DNA of 64,000 bases. It comes from Pampus argenteus (Eukaryota; Chordata; Actinopteri; Scombriformes; Stromateidae). Below are positions 21,005-34,099 of the stretch, piece after piece. The translations under genes were made by a program, and so were the position numbers. Position 1 is the first letter of the stretch; each line of letters begins with the position of its first letter. Location: positions 24,414,501 to 24,478,500 of the forward strand of contig CM072861.1 in NCBI GenBank assembly GCA_036937835.1. Direction: 5' to 3'. Below the pieces are notes generated by a model. It had not been told where the DNA came from. It made no database searches and saw nothing but the letters and a program-made list of their open reading frames with translations.

Positions 21005-22160
21005 AGCGGTTGACCTGCTGTTGGGCGGGGTTGTGGCATCGCCTGTGTCTGATCAAGAGCCAACATGGAGACATTTGTCATCCCTTCTCCCCCTCTGGAG
21101 GGAACAGATGCAAACAAATGCATTTTTATTCTGAAAATAAAAACACGATAAACAAACCTCAGAGCGTCGGTGAGTCACGAGTCACAAGCAGATACGAGAG
21201 AGAGACCTGGACGGAGCAGATAGCTGTAGCAGGCTGGCGTGTGAGGTCAGGAGCACCAACACGGCGTAAATTCAAACACGAAACAAAAGTGGTGAAAAGA
21301 AAATTTGCCACGTCGTCTGTTTCAGCGATTATCGAGGCCACGGAGGAAATGACACTGAGAGGAAAAGTTAATGTGTGTTAAAACAACAAGCAGGCGTCCA
21401 TATGCGCTCTGAGGCTGCACTCATTCCTGCTGTTCATACTGCCTGTTACTTTAAATTTATAAGATCATATCAGCTTATAAAAGCTTATATGAGGCCGTAG
21501 TGGAAGTATAGTAACAAAAAACTAAAATATATCTACTACATTTGACTCATTTGGAAGTTTGATATAAACTTTTAAATTGTTTTTTTTTTTGGCCGTCATC
21601 ACTTACATTGTAAATGCATTTGAAGGTTAATGCAGGCGGCTGGTTACAATGAGATCAGGACCTTGGAGAGTGTTTATTGTCTTTAGCTTCTGCTGAAGCT
21701 GTTGTCTTTCAAGGTTCGGTTAATACACACACACACACATGCATAAGACAAGATCTATACAATAAGAACAAAAGTTACAGGAGGAATAAAATTCAGTTTA
21801 ATGAGTTTAGTTAATTATTATTAGTATAAGTATATGAATGATGAAACTTTCTCCGTATAGAAACCTGTGTGACAGTAAATCATCAGATTAAAGCTGGTTT
21901 ACGGTTTGCACAGAGCACACGCTGGCTCACTGTGATCACAAGCTGCTGCGTGACACAGAGCAACATGTGTATCTGAACACAAAAGAAAGCCGTCATCGTT
22001 TTCTTTTTTCTTTTATCATTTCTTTACTTTCTGTTAGTTTGTGGCTTTTGTGGCTGAGAAGGTCAACAGATGATAAACTCTTCTAAAACACTGGAACACA
22101 GACTCCTTCCACCTCTAATATCTTTAAAGTGGATCGCCTTCAAATTAGAGGATGAAGGAA
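21005..22160. other. Gene-free sequence
   Basis: Unique sequence with a short CA run at 21724-21739. No genes were recognised. Confidence 0.45.
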
Positions 22161-22165
22161 ATGTC

Positions 22166-22168
<3 letters not shown>

Positions 22169-22213
<45 letters not shown>
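22169..22213. repeat. (CA)n microsatellite
   Basis: A pure CA run of about 22 units. Confidence 0.97.
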
Positions 22214-22215
<2 letters not shown>

Positions 22216-22219
22216 CTTT

Positions 22220-24495
22220 CTGTCTCTCAGTCAGCCCTTGTGTGGTTTATAGTGCTACTTCAAAGGTTATTCTCTGACCTTATTCAGGCTCATATCGAGG
22301 AAATAAAATAGAAGGCAACTCTGCGCTCCCTGCTGAATGCTCTTTTTGCAAAGACACGACACGTCTGCTCCTGCATGTCCTCTGCTTTCTGCTCCCCTCT
22401 ATTCCTGGAAGAATAAATGAAAGAAAAGCTGAAGGACTGAAAACTCAAACTCAATCGGCTTTATTTCCCGGGATTTCTGATGGGGATGTTTTTCAGTATT
22501 TCATTGAGAGAAGGTTTCTTACAGCGTGTCCCTGCAGCTTCCTACAGTTAAACCACAAACAGCAGGTCAGGGCCGGTGTGTGTCTGCTTCAGTCCTCGAT
22601 GTGTCACAAAAGCTGCAGCGAAGGCTGGTGACGGCTGTTTCTCACAAGCCTGGTCCAAGTCTAGGATTTCACCAGATATATAAATACAGTTATTTAATTT
22701 AAACTAAAATGGTTCATCTTCTGGAGAGCCGGTTTTATGACGATAGATGTTGATATTTCTTGTTCATTTTCTGTGATTATGATGCAGCATCACATAATTA
22801 TGACTTTATACTGTCTACTAAACTAGAAATCATTGTTTGTAGTTTTCTATTTTTTTTTTTTGTGGAAACTGAGCAGATGTTTCTGTTGATGTTGCATGAA
22901 AAACCTCACAGCAAGAAGAATATTCTTTATTCTTTATTTACCTTAATACGACAAAGGCAAATGTAAAGGTCAGGAAATAAATGAAATAACTTGACATATG
23001 AGGTAGACAATACTGACAATAAAAACAAACATATATATATAATAGCTGCGTGGCCATTGCTGTCTGTCACTACTCGACTCTTTCACCCTTTATTTCTGTT
23101 TCTCTACTATCACTATCAAATAAAAGCATATAAATGGACAAAAAAATATCTTAAAAACACAGGTAGAAACAAAAAGACCAATAACAAAAAAAAATTCTAA
23201 AACCACAATAAATAAAAACAACATCTATGTGGGATTTATGAGATTTTTTGTCATTTTTCACCTGGAAATTGTCATATATATATATATGTAAATGTATTAT
23301 TTATGCAGGCGTTCTTTCTCTCTTCTCATATATCAACCTTTAAGCTTTACGTTTAAACATTAAACATAATAAACAATAACACATAATGCTGTAACATCAA
23401 CACCTGCTGACTCACCAGCAGCTCTGCTCTCAGGATAAAAGGAAGGTGTGGTAGAAATTCACCACACTATCAAACGCACAGCAACAGGTGAAAACATTCG
23501 GCGGTTGAAATCAACTGTTTATCATTATGTGATGAGAAATATATGAATATTTTCTGATATTTAAGGTGTTGCTGTGTGAATCAAGTCCTTGTGCGGTGTT
23601 TGAAAATTAATTATCATTTCTATCAGATGGAGCTCCTCTGTCCGCCCACACAGATAATTTACCAATTAAATTATAATATATACAGTCGTTACCAAACATT
23701 TATGCCCTCTGGAGTACGTAGTTGTAAAACAGGAAAGGCTTTCTGGTTCTCGGGGTGTTTTTCCTCTTTTCAGATTTTCTTTGAACAATCTCCTCATTAT
23801 GTTGCTGAACATAAACACAATATAATGATCATATAGGTTCATATTATGACCACCGGTTTCAAACATGTTAACTTTCAGTTTCAGTTGGTTGGTTAATTTT
23901 GTGGGATGGTTAAAAATGTACTACAATACCCATGAGTCTTTGCTACTGTTGCTATGGAGAAAAAGCCGATCAGTTTGGACAACAAATATGTGACAAAATA
24001 TATATTTCATTCATATTTTAGTGGGTGCGGCTTATATTTAAATGTATAAATACAGTATGTGTCTGAACTCTCCACACGCAGACATCTCAGGCTTATGGGA
24101 AAAATCCTAAATATTGAATAAACAGTGAATAGATGTTTAGTTTTTTTTCTCAGGAAACTCAAAGTGAGCCACACTACATGCTGTTGAGGAAGATTGTCCC
24201 ACGGCTGGATTTTTTTACTTATATATCGTAGTTACAAATGTCAAAGTGGTTTTTAATGAGGTTTTCTAACTTCTGAAGCAGAATCCAGACTTTTTGGTTC
24301 TGTGTAAAGGTCAAAACAAAAAAACCCAAAAAAAACAAAAAAAACACCAAATATAAATATCTTATTAATATTTATTATATTACTAATTACACATAAAAAT
24401 AAACACAGAGGAGGTATTATTCATTTTGATGGTCATAAGGTATGTCCTTTAGACTTCATTTATAATAACTTCACACCCTCACCTGCTGAATTAAG
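22220..24495. other. Gene-free AT-rich sequence
   Basis: Short AT runs lie at 23030 and 23277, and A-rich stretches at 24310-24345. There is no coding frame of substance and no recognised transposon. Confidence 0.45.
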
Positions 24496-24501
24496 GCCAC
24501 A

Positions 24502-24634
24502 CGGTCAGTTTTGATTGGCCAGTGGTCGGTCAGTTTTGATTGGCCAGTGGTCGGTCCGTTTTGATTGGCCAGTGGTCGGTCAGTTTTGATTGGCCAGTGG
24601 TCGGTCAGTTTTGATTGGCCAGTGGTCGGTCAGT
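24502..24634 (+). repeat. 25-bp minisatellite, 5 full copies plus a partial
   Basis: The unit starts CGGTCAGTTTTGATTGG and ends CCAGTGGT. Copies begin exactly at 24502, 24527, 24552, 24577 and 24602, with an 8-bp partial copy at 24627. Copy 3 has one change (CGGTCCGT). Each unit carries GATTGGCCA, i.e. an inverted CCAAT core overlapping a TTGGC half-site. Near-identity of copies implies recent expansion. Confidence 0.97.
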
Positions 24635-24639
24635 ATGAG

Positions 24640-25220
24640 CCTTGTTACACAGGTGGAAATAATGAAATAACTTTTAGTCAGATGCTTTTGGATCAGATTA
24701 ACACCTGAAATGTGGGAGTTCAGCTCAGATCTGGCAACCTGTGGATCGATAACGGCTCAGAGCGACAGGCTGAGACGTTGAGGGGACTTTTCTTTTTTTT
24801 TTTTTTCTTTCTTGCATCACTTTCCTGCTCTGCCTGTCCTGAGCTGTTTGTCCAGGCTTTCACTCTATAATCAGCGTCAGCATTTGTCAGCGATCTGATG
24901 GCAGTTTGACATTTGGGAACAAAGCTCGACACCAGCAGGGGGGGTTAGCTGCAGAAAAACAGCAGGGCGAGTGATCAGAAGTGAAGCAAAAAGGTTCTAA
25001 TGAGCATGTTGGAAGCTTGCAGGGTTTTAGTGATGACAAAGTGGCTTTCACCTGTCTGCTCTGCTGCCATCTCACGTAGCATCGCACATCACAACGGAGC
25101 TCCATTAGATAACAGCACAGTGAAGGATGGAAAATGAGAGCGAAACAAAGTAGAAAAAGACAGACGGTGGGTGTGGGGGTGAGAAATGAGCCAAGAATAC
25201 AAAAGAGACAATGGCGACAT
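24640..25220. other. Gene-free sequence
   Basis: Unique sequence with a T-rich run near 24790-24806. CCAGCAGGGGGGG at 24932 is CTCF-like but departs from the consensus at a core position. No genes. Confidence 0.4.
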
Positions 25221-25226
25221 GTCTGT

Positions 25227-25257
25227 ACGTGTGTGTGTGTGTGTGTGTGTGTGTGTC
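25227..25257. repeat. (GT)n microsatellite
   Basis: A GT run of about 15 units. Confidence 0.95.
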
Positions 25258-25773
25258 AGCAGCAGTCGGTTTCAGAGATCCATGTTAGGTCTTTAAATGA
25301 AATGCAGTTTCTGTTTTAATTTGATTTGAGCTAACATCCAAAAAAAAAAAATAAAATAAATACTTTAAAGGGATACTCTCACATTTTAGGAGATGCTCTT
25401 ACTCTGTCTGACCCAAAATCTGCTGTAAATTTATGATCAACCACAAAAATCACAAAATAAAAAGGTGCTAGTGAGATCCAGGATAAGACCACCATGAGAG
25501 ATACCTAGAACTAATAGCAACAACGGAGGCTAGTACCAAGCTAACATTGGCTAAAATATGCACCTTATATTGTCCCTATGTCACTGACTTCAGCTATAAA
25601 GCTGTTAGCTAGAGACATTGTTAGCATCTCAACTGGTTTTTGTACCTAAACCTAACCAGATCTTAACCTGCATTCACACCACAAAACATCATTATACATA
25701 TTTACACAATAAATTCACGAGTCACGAGACGATGGATCCGTTTCAGCTTCCCAGGTTCAGAACATGCTTAGCC

Positions 25774-25910
25774 TAGCTTAGCATAAAGACTGAAAGTAAA
25801 GGGAAACTGCTAGCCTTGGAACAATTCCAGGAAGTAAGCTAGATAGTTTTTCTAGAGCCAGGCTAGCTGTTTTCTCCTGCTCCTGGTCTTTATGCTGAGC
25901 TACGCTAGCC
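25774..25910. repeat. Dispersed repeat, family B, inverted pair
   Basis: A plus-sense block (TAGCCTAGCTTAGCATAAAG, then GGGAAACTGCTAGCC) is followed about 45 bp later by its reverse complement with changes (GGCTAGCTGTTTTCTCC, then GGTCTTTATGCTGAGCTACG). Single copies of the same family lie at 57395 (+) and 63283 (-). It is a widespread teleost sequence by my recollection; the family name is not known to me. Confidence 0.65.
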
Positions 25911-26059
25911 AGCTACATATTTAATATGCTGAGACATTTCAAACTACGCCTGTGAGAGCTGTTACTTCTGTAAGTTGATTAACTATAACATGTAGAGACA
26001 CTATTTTTGTGCTGCTATAATTCCACCTACAAAACACTGAAAAACAAAATAGACTTAAT

Positions 26060-26345
26060 GAGTTCCCAAAATGCAGTTTTTAGAAAACATTACTCAAATA
26101 TAAATAAGTACTTCACTTGTTGGCGACTATTTCCAGCGGTAGATTCATCCACATTTGGCGCTGTAGCGAGTGTGGTCCTGAATCAAAATAAACTACAGTG
26201 TTTGTGTTCACACCCTCTGCGATGGTGTGGCTCATTGATGAATTTTTCATAGTTTTTGGACGACAATGAAGCTCTACGGCACAGAGGAACACAAAATACC
26301 AGGGATCAAAAGGATGAGGCGACCTTTGCGACAATCCAGTAAAAA
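26060..26345 (+). mobile_element. Family A copy 3 (right half)
   Basis: It carries TAGTTTTTGGACGACAATGA, CTCTACGGCACAGAGGAA and AAAATACCAGG, corresponding to the right arm of the 8.75-kb element. The left arm is not detectable. Confidence 0.6.
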
Positions 26346-26349
26346 CAAA

Positions 26350-26785
26350 GACAAACCAGATTTGTGTGTCATATAATCCAGATGCAAACTCAACACAACC
26401 CATCGAGGCAACAGGTGTTAACTCGGTTATGAAGCAGGACGTGGATGCTGCATCCTCCCTTGTGTTTACACACGCAGCTGCTTTTAGTTCGCATTTCCAG
26501 CAGCTTCATTACGCTGATCACATCTCACTTCTTCTATGTAACAACACAAAAACAAAAAGGGCAGACAGGGGATGTGAAAATTAACACATCCTGAGGTGTA
26601 AACTCCTACTGATTACTAGTGCATTGTTTAAATCAGATAATCAGACCTTTGCTAACACACACACACACACACATACACATGGGCGACTGAATAGCTAGCA
26701 GATTTTTGTCACTAATAAAGGTTTAGTGGTGAGAGGTCCTGGAGAGGCGGTGAAGACTGACACTTGAACCACCCCTCCTTCTCTA
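26350..26785. other. Gene-free sequence
   Basis: It contains a CA run (26655-26680). No gene was recognised. Confidence 0.4.
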
Positions 26786-26789
26786 TTTC

Positions 26790-27030
26790 ACTGGCAGCTC
26801 ATATCTGCCACGTTGGAGGGAGCGCTGCCATCACTTGGCACCTTATTTATTTTAATTATTTTGATTCCCGCTCTCCATCTCTGGCATCCCTGGCTCGGGG
26901 AATCGCTGATGGCTGACATTCATTTGTCAATCCAGCAGCGGCTGTCTGCCAATTATAAAATGAAAAGTTTTGGCGAGGCCATTAGAAGCAGCTCTGGCTG
27001 TTTCACTGAGTGTTAACAGGCGAGAGCTGC
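26790..27030. other. Candidate conserved non-coding block
   Basis: A dense mix of GC-balanced words and AT-rich transcription-factor-like cores (TTATTTTAATTATTTTGATT, TTGTCAATCCAGCAG, CCAATTATAAAATGAAAAG) with no decay signatures. The plus frame of 67 codons lacks splice signals or recognisable domains. Enhancer-like by texture only. Confidence 0.28.
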
Positions 27031-27034
27031 TTGT

Positions 27035-29160
27035 CGTCGCCTCCTCCTGCCCTCTTCTTTTCTCCACAGCGTAATGTGGGCTCGACTCCACGCAGCAACA
27101 ATCAGGTGAGCGTTTTCTCTCCGTGTTTGATGTCTCCTCTTTGTTGCTGTATAGTTATCAGCGCTCCCACTCTCTGCTGCCAGATTTAGAAACTGTCGTT
27201 CCTGTCCTTTTCAGATTGCATCATGCTGGTTTTTCTACATCAGCACAATAAAAACCTTACAGGAGACAGGACAGGGGTTTTTAAATGTGTAAGATAATAA
27301 GTCGGGAAGAACTGGCTATGCTGATGTAGCTCATTTTAATGTACAGTATGTGGCAGTGACAGCTGAGCAGCTGTGTGACATATTGGAAAAAATGAACATT
27401 CAACCAAGCAACATTTTCAATGACTGCACCACTTATTCTACACATTTTACCTCATTTACTACAAATCACATATACTGTGCATTAATACTGACATGGACTG
27501 ATCAACCTGATTGATTAGCTCCCTGTTCCTCCCCTTTTTCTGGGCATTGTGTACAGCAGTCCTGTGCTCGAGTATTACATGGCCACAGGTTTGCTGTGAG
27601 GTAATCTGATTAAACACAGTGTAATTTAGAAATATGCACCTTGTAAGCATCTTCAGCTGAAATAATTAATGCTTAAAAACTGGATTTTATTATAGGCACC
27701 ATTTTAATGCAGCGCAGGTAGTAAAGTAGAAGAAGAAGATGCGGTTTCTGTTTAATCCCACCTCAAAGCTCTTATTGGTCAATTTCTGTGTCATTTTGAA
27801 ACAGTCACTTTTACATTTTTACAACTTCTTCTACTTTTTCATCAGTATGGAGGCATTATTTTTTTATTAAATGAGTTGGCATCACCGCAGTGCTGTCAGT
27901 GGTGACGGATAAGTTCACTTAAATGAAGCTCAATCTCACGCAGGTTGAACTCTGGATGCTGCCTTGACATCCACAGCCAAACAGTGACACTTGCCTCCAC
28001 TTGAGCTCCAGACAGGGGGAGTGACAAGAACAGCTGGGTATCATCAGCGTAGCAGTTGATTCAGCTCAGTTTAAGAAGTCAGTCAACTTTTCATCTTAAA
28101 ATTATTTTGCCAACTGTAACTTTTGCTTACATAACCGTAAGTTAACAAACAGATGTACTGTATAAATAGACCCATAACAAACCTTGTCATAAATTTCCTT
28201 ACATTAATGCAAAAAGTTAAGAGAACTTTCTCACTTGCGAAATTTACATCTGATATAGTTTAAGATTTCTTATTTTGAAGATGTTTTTGTGTATTTTTAC
28301 TTGTTTTGACAGTTTTATAATTATTAGATGTAGAGACAGGATGCAGGGGTACTTTTGACCATGAACTGTATCATACTGTCATTATCATATGTCATCAGAT
28401 CAGTTCAGATATTAAAAATACAACAGTGTGATTTGGGAAATGATCATCTGTTATTCTGTGGGAATGCATCATTTGTACTAAATAGGCTACAACATGCAAA
28501 AAAACACAGCGTAGGGTCTTTAAAGCCTCTTTTCTTTGATGGATGCAGGTTCTGCAGAATTCTGCCAAAACATACAGAAGCTGCAGGAGAAAAGAATTAT
28601 ATTTTGTTGAGAAAACACAATTCATTCTCTGTTGTGTTGCTAACGTCGAGCTTGTTAATTAGAGGGAAGCTTGTCTGAAGGATTAATGACAAGCTTGGCT
28701 GTTTATTTCAGAGCCTGCTGCATCACACACCTGCACTGATGGATTATGGGTAAGCACTTTTGTTTGTAGGTTGCATTTTGTGATGAGACGTTTGATCCGG
28801 CAAAAGTGTCAAGTCAGGCAGAAAAGCGGGTCTAACAAGAAGCCTGCTTTCCTCTGGGTATAAAAACACTGGTTTACTGCAATTTCCCTGCAAACACTCG
28901 GCCTCCTTTCAACAGCATATTTTAACAGTCATACAGTAAAGAACAAAAATAAAGCAAATTGGGGTTTGAGAAGGACCAGAGACAATAGAAATTCTCCTGA
29001 ATTAGCTGCGAACGAGGCAAAGCTCAGAGCTTAACAGCTCTGTTTCTGCAGCGGGAACGTTCCCACAAAGCAGCGGCTGCTCTCCGCTTCCTCACAGAGT
29101 AATTGGATAGAAAATGAAACACTGCCTTTGAGCAGATTTTCCTTTTGTCTTAACTGCTGT
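27035..29160. other. Gene-free sequence
   Basis: Unique non-coding DNA. Short frames on both strands lack domains. No transposon was recognised. Confidence 0.45.
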
Positions 29161-29162
29161 AA

Positions 29163-29164
<2 letters not shown>

Positions 29165-29255
<91 letters not shown>
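29165..29255. repeat. (CA)n followed by (AT)n
   Basis: A CA run of about 74 bp with two AAACA interruptions passes directly into a 16-bp AT run. Confidence 0.97.
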
Positions 29256-29259
29256 CTCT

Positions 29260-31455
29260 ATTAATGTCACAGCTGTAGTGATCCAAATAGTGGTTAGTTC
29301 CTACCAACAGCCCTGTCCCTGCTGTCAGAGGTCATTAACAGAGGAGTGTGTGTGTGGATCGATGACAGTGTGATGCTGAGCTGTAGGAGACATGCTGGCT
29401 AATTAAGGGCTCTCAGGCTAGCAAAGCCACTTCTGGCCCTGATCGGCCACACAGAGCACGACACACTTTGTCCCCTGAAATTAAAAACTCACATCAAGTC
29501 AGTTTCCACATATTATGTGCAGGTGTTTGATCTGATCTGCTGATAAAATCATTTATAAAACTGTATAACGGATATATTATCACCTCACACATAGCAATTT
29601 GATATATATGTCGATGTTAAATTTATAGATAAATGCTAAATTTTTCAAAATGTTCTCTCATGTTCGAACGAGTCCACTCACATCTTTCCACTGACTTCAG
29701 CTTCACCTTTAAAATTCCCTTTGCATCCACTGATTTTACACATCAAAGTGTGTTTGCAGGTGATATATGTGTAAAAAGTAATACAAAGGTTTTTATGTCT
29801 GCAGAAGGAGCTGTGTGAAAACTGCCTCGAGTGATGTCACTTGAGTCATTGGCAGTTGGGGCTGAAGACTGTGAAAATCTGGATTTAGACGGTTAGCAGA
29901 CCTCTGTAGCTCCTCGTCTCTGCTGGAGGGTCGCCACTCCAGGCTACATTAGCCGCGACTAGCATCACGCACCATAATCTCTGACAGAGCTGTTTTTGGT
30001 GAGTTGCATTGTGGGTAATGCAGAGGATATATCATGAACATTTTCACAAGTCTGTTGGTTGTTATCACTTATCTTCATCATTAAAAAAATAGAAGAAAAA
30101 GATTGTACCATCACTAACCTTCACCAGACATGATTGACAGAGCGGCAGATTGGAAAAAAACATCCAGATTGTGACTGATTCACTGAAAAATGACCAAAAC
30201 GTATTACGGAAAGATGGTTTCAATTAAATTTGGTGGAAACTAAAGCCATTAGCTAATGAATAAATGATTGCCATACTCTACGAACTCTGGTCACAATGAG
30301 TATTTTAATGAATATCTGTGTTTCTAGTTCAGAAATGGCCTCAGTTCCCATGAAACATTTTTCCGCCACACATCAAAAATTAATCTGCTGCATTCATTAA
30401 ACAATTGTATCCACTCAAAGACTTTCGTCCCTCTGTTACCTGATATTACACACGTGGAAACAAACTGCAAAAAAAGACTCAACTAAATCTAAAATCTCAC
30501 TTTAAGTGCAACTTTCCTGAAACAAACACCTGAACGCAGTCGACATGTTGAGTGAGGTGATTTGAATGAGGAGGCAGCTGCTTTCGCTTGATGCTTTTTA
30601 ATCTGTGACGTTAAAATTCTGCACATAGCGTTCCTCCCGCTGCCCAGTCGGTCCAGCAGGTCAAAAGACCTGGTTCCAAATTAAAACTGCACGAGCAACA
30701 ATACCTCCAGGCTGTATTTAAAAACTCCCTGCCTTGTTTGTATTTTTTATCTGATCAGCAAGTCAGAAACTGGAAATTAGATGCTGCACTTTTTCATCTC
30801 TGTGTGATGTCTTGTATGTATTTTCTCCACAATTAAAATAGAAGAGGGACAAGATCTCTGCTGCTGTTGCTAACTTGTAGTGAGATAAAAAACTGGCCTA
30901 AAGGGGGCGCTGTGACGTCTCTTCTTGTTGACATAACCTGTGGAGAAGCTGCCTCTCAACTCCAGCATTTAAAATGTTTCTGACTCAAAGAGGAAACTCA
31001 CATCGAGGAGACATGCTCGCCCCTGATTGACTCTGACGGGGACTTCATCAATCGTAGAGTACGACATGTTTGCTGTTGCTTTGTTGTCATATTTTACCTG
31101 TTTACTTTCCTCATTTGCAGTTTGACAGGAGCCGCTCGTCTCTGCAGCAGCCTGTCACATCCATTCATGAGATGTTAGGAAGCTGAACGGCAGCCGATGA
31201 ACGTTGAGGAAAACACTCACAGAGGAAACGTTTCACTTGAAATAAGAAATACAGAGTACACGCTGCAGGGCAGCAGGATTGTGTTCTGTGATGCTGAAAC
31301 TACAAAATGTTTTTTTTGTTTGTTTGTTTTTTGGTGTTTGTTGTGTAGTTGCTACTACATCTGAATGAATGCACTTCTATGTGTCCATAGAAAACTAAAA
31401 TAAACTGTACAATAATACATGTTTTTAGCTCTCTGTCTGGTTGACATGAACACAA
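29260..31455. other. Gene-free sequence
   Basis: Unique sequence. The part at 30240-30420 (TAGCTAATGAATAAATGATTG, TTAATGAATATC) has mild enhancer-like texture but is not called separately. No genes. Confidence 0.42.
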
Positions 31456-31459
31456 AATA

Positions 31460-31523
31460 CAAATCAAATTTTATTTCTTTAGCCCAAAGTCACAAAATTT
31501 GTCTCAGAGGGCTTTTACATGGT
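31460..31523 (+). repeat. Dispersed repeat, family F copy 1
   Basis: It shares CAAATCAAATTTTATT and the following TAGCCCAAAGTCAC with 55386-55440, and continues TTTGTCTCAGAGGGCTTTTA. From memory this is part of a common teleost retroelement-derived repeat; class uncertain. Confidence 0.6.
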
Positions 31524-31524
31524 G

Positions 31525-33130
31525 TGTAAAACCGTAGTCTTTAATGAGACTGTGACAGAAGTAAAAACTGAACTTCACTTAAAAAAAATCAAGACAATAT
31601 TGTCAAGCCATCTGTGGTGCCATATTTTTCATTTTTCCCTCATGTTTTCTCTTCCAAATAGACTCGCATAAACTAGCAGTGAATTAATCGCCAACATTTT
31701 GGAGGAAACTGTCGACTATGTTTTATGTTCAGTGTGAGAATCCACATCATGACAAATCTACAGAGACATTACAGCCAGCGGTTCAATACCAAAGAGCTGC
31801 ACAGATCAGCTCCTAATAGGCATTATTTAAATAAACTGACCACATATACAATTCAACAAAGTGACATTATATTTACAGTCCAACAGTTGAAAACTGCTGC
31901 AGCTTTCAGCCTGACTAGTTTAATTCTTCCTCTCACGTTGGGCCGAGGGCAGACTGGATGCGGCAGTGACTCACTATCGCCTCTTGAGGTACAAAGTGGT
32001 ATCAAGGGATAGCTGGTTAGCATGGTCACTTCAGTAGATATCTCACACAGTACACAGCTGACTTTGACATGTTGTCAGAACTGTTGTTTCTTCACATTGT
32101 GTTGATCATGTTTGTTTTTGATGTTTTAAACCAAAATTCTGGCAAGATTTTACACTTTTAAAAATAAGTTACTCAAAAGGCTGCTGCAAAATGCTTAGTA
32201 AATCTGAGATGAAACCAGCAGGAACATTGTCACTCAGTCAATCAATACATCTTGATGATAGGATTGTAATTGTATAACGTAACAGTCTAAACACACCCAA
32301 GACTCATTCTAATTTAATCAGAAAATTCCCTCCAAAGGTCAGAGACACATTTGGCCTTATTAAGAACAATGTTTAAATGTAAATGGTCCCCAATACAAAA
32401 GTAGGAGCTGCAACAATGAAATTAAAGAAGCAGGAAGAAGAACAAACAGGCAGCGAACACCTCCAATAAAAACATCAGGACACAGAGATGTGTTTACTGT
32501 GAAATACGAAATGTAGTGGGTGACATGACAAAATACTGACTGAAATATACCGCCATTGTTTTAACGTGCAGAAAATATTATACCATACATTACTGTAGTC
32601 AAAGTATAAATACTATTGTAAAATGGTTTACTCAAAGGACTCAAAACGATATTATTCAGTATGACGGGTGGCACAAGGCTCCATATTGGGGCCTCTTTAA
32701 TTCCGTTTTACATAGAACATAGTTCCATTAGCTCAACCTATGGGCTATTTTATATTTTAAATCATTTTATATATCATTTAGATGTTTTTTGAGCTTTGAG
32801 CTACAGTTTCACAATGCATATATTACTGTTCATATCAAATCAGGTTGTTAACAGTAATTATCTGCTCCGGCTTCTATTAATAACACTATAACACTTAACA
32901 GCAATATTGGACAAGAAAATGTTATAATAATACAAACTTTTTTCGAGGCTTAACTTTATAAAGGCTAATTAATGACAATTATTGTGAAAATAGAATTACT
33001 ATTACTGCTGCCTTACACTGTCCTTCTCAGCTCTCTTCAGATGACAACTGTTATTTCTGTCTAATTACTGCAATTCTTTGACCATGACGCATGTTGAATG
33101 TGTGTAATAAGACATAATGAAAGCACAGAC
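31525..33130. other. Gene-free sequence
   Basis: Unique AT-rich DNA with no supported features. Confidence 0.45.
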
Positions 33131-33139
33131 TGTCCCTCC

Positions 33140-33390
33140 GCTGCCAATGTAATCCCACTAAATGTATGAAAATAGAAGCTCAGCTATTGTTGGAGTCAGC
33201 GTGCTGCCTCAGCATTATACATCGTCTGACACCATTTGGAAGAGGTGCACCCTGGGATATTCTCTCGCTGGGACAAAATCCATCTCGATCCATCTCCCCT
33301 CTGGCACAGCGAGAGGAAGTTTGATTGATTTATCAGGCCTGCGTCTCCCCATCCTCCCTTTAATGAGACAGTAATAGCCCACGGTCGGCC
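33140..33390. other. Candidate conserved non-coding block
   Basis: Well-balanced sequence open in several frames at once on both strands (33162-33374 plus, 33196-33550 minus), which speaks against a single coding frame but fits a slowly evolving regulatory block. No splice signals or domain were recognised. Confidence 0.25.
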
Positions 33391-33844
33391 AGCACTCCAG
33401 AGACGAATGTGAAGGAGAGGCGAGCAGCAGAGAGCAGAAATGTGGACAGAATATGTAACCCGAGGTACAATCAATCCAACACACACACATACAGATGGAG
33501 AGTGAGGGCCAGAAAGAAGAAGAAGAGAACGAAAAAAGTAAAGAAACCACAGTGGACAGTAAAGAGGAACAGTTCAGATGAAGAAGGAAGCACTTTCTGA
33601 AAATTTTTACTGTGAAAATATATCTGATAAATACAATTTATTGATTAAATGGAAAATAATACAATCACAATGCCTTACTAGAGTTAATATGTCCAACATT
33701 TTTCATCTAGAGAAGGATAAAGACTGAAAGAGAGAAGATTCACCACTGTCGAAGAAATCCAAGAGGAGCCGCTGGGAGTGTATCACATCTCCATGAGTGT
33801 ACAATGATGGAGGATTTAAAACTGAAACTGTACTACTGAAAGAT

Positions 33845-34090
33845 TTATAATGAAAGTTACTCCAGCAAAGGTGTTGGGTGAGGTTGAGGTCACGGCTGTG
33901 CAGGAAAGTTCAAGTTCTTCCGCGTCAAACTTGGAAACCATTTTTTGTGAACGGGGTCATTGGCATTTTGAAAAACTGAAACTTTTAACAACTTTTGAAG
34001 TTGGAAGTTCACTATTGTCTAAAATAAATTTTATGTTGTTGGATGAAGATGCCAAACCAGGAAAAACAGAGCAAAAGTATCAACATGGTC
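33845..34090 (-). pseudogene. Tc1-like transposase fossil
   Basis: On the minus strand, remnants of a Tc1-type transposase can be read: FQNANDPVHKKWF, matching the family's FQHDNAPVHK-type catalytic block, then an NLNFPAQ relic and the PQPHP remnant of the 'SPDLNPIEH' block. A stop and frame breaks are present, and the aspartate of the catalytic block is changed. No terminal inverted repeats were found. The 81-codon plus-strand frame (33850-34095) is antisense to it and is not a gene. Confidence 0.75.
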
Positions 34091-34099
34091 TTTAAACCA

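Noticed and set aside
24932..24945. CTCF site CCAGCAGGGGGGGT
   Set aside because: The core C after GGGG is replaced; weaker than the 58107 match.
33850..34095. 81-codon plus frame
   Set aside because: Antisense to a recognisable Tc1 transposase fossil.
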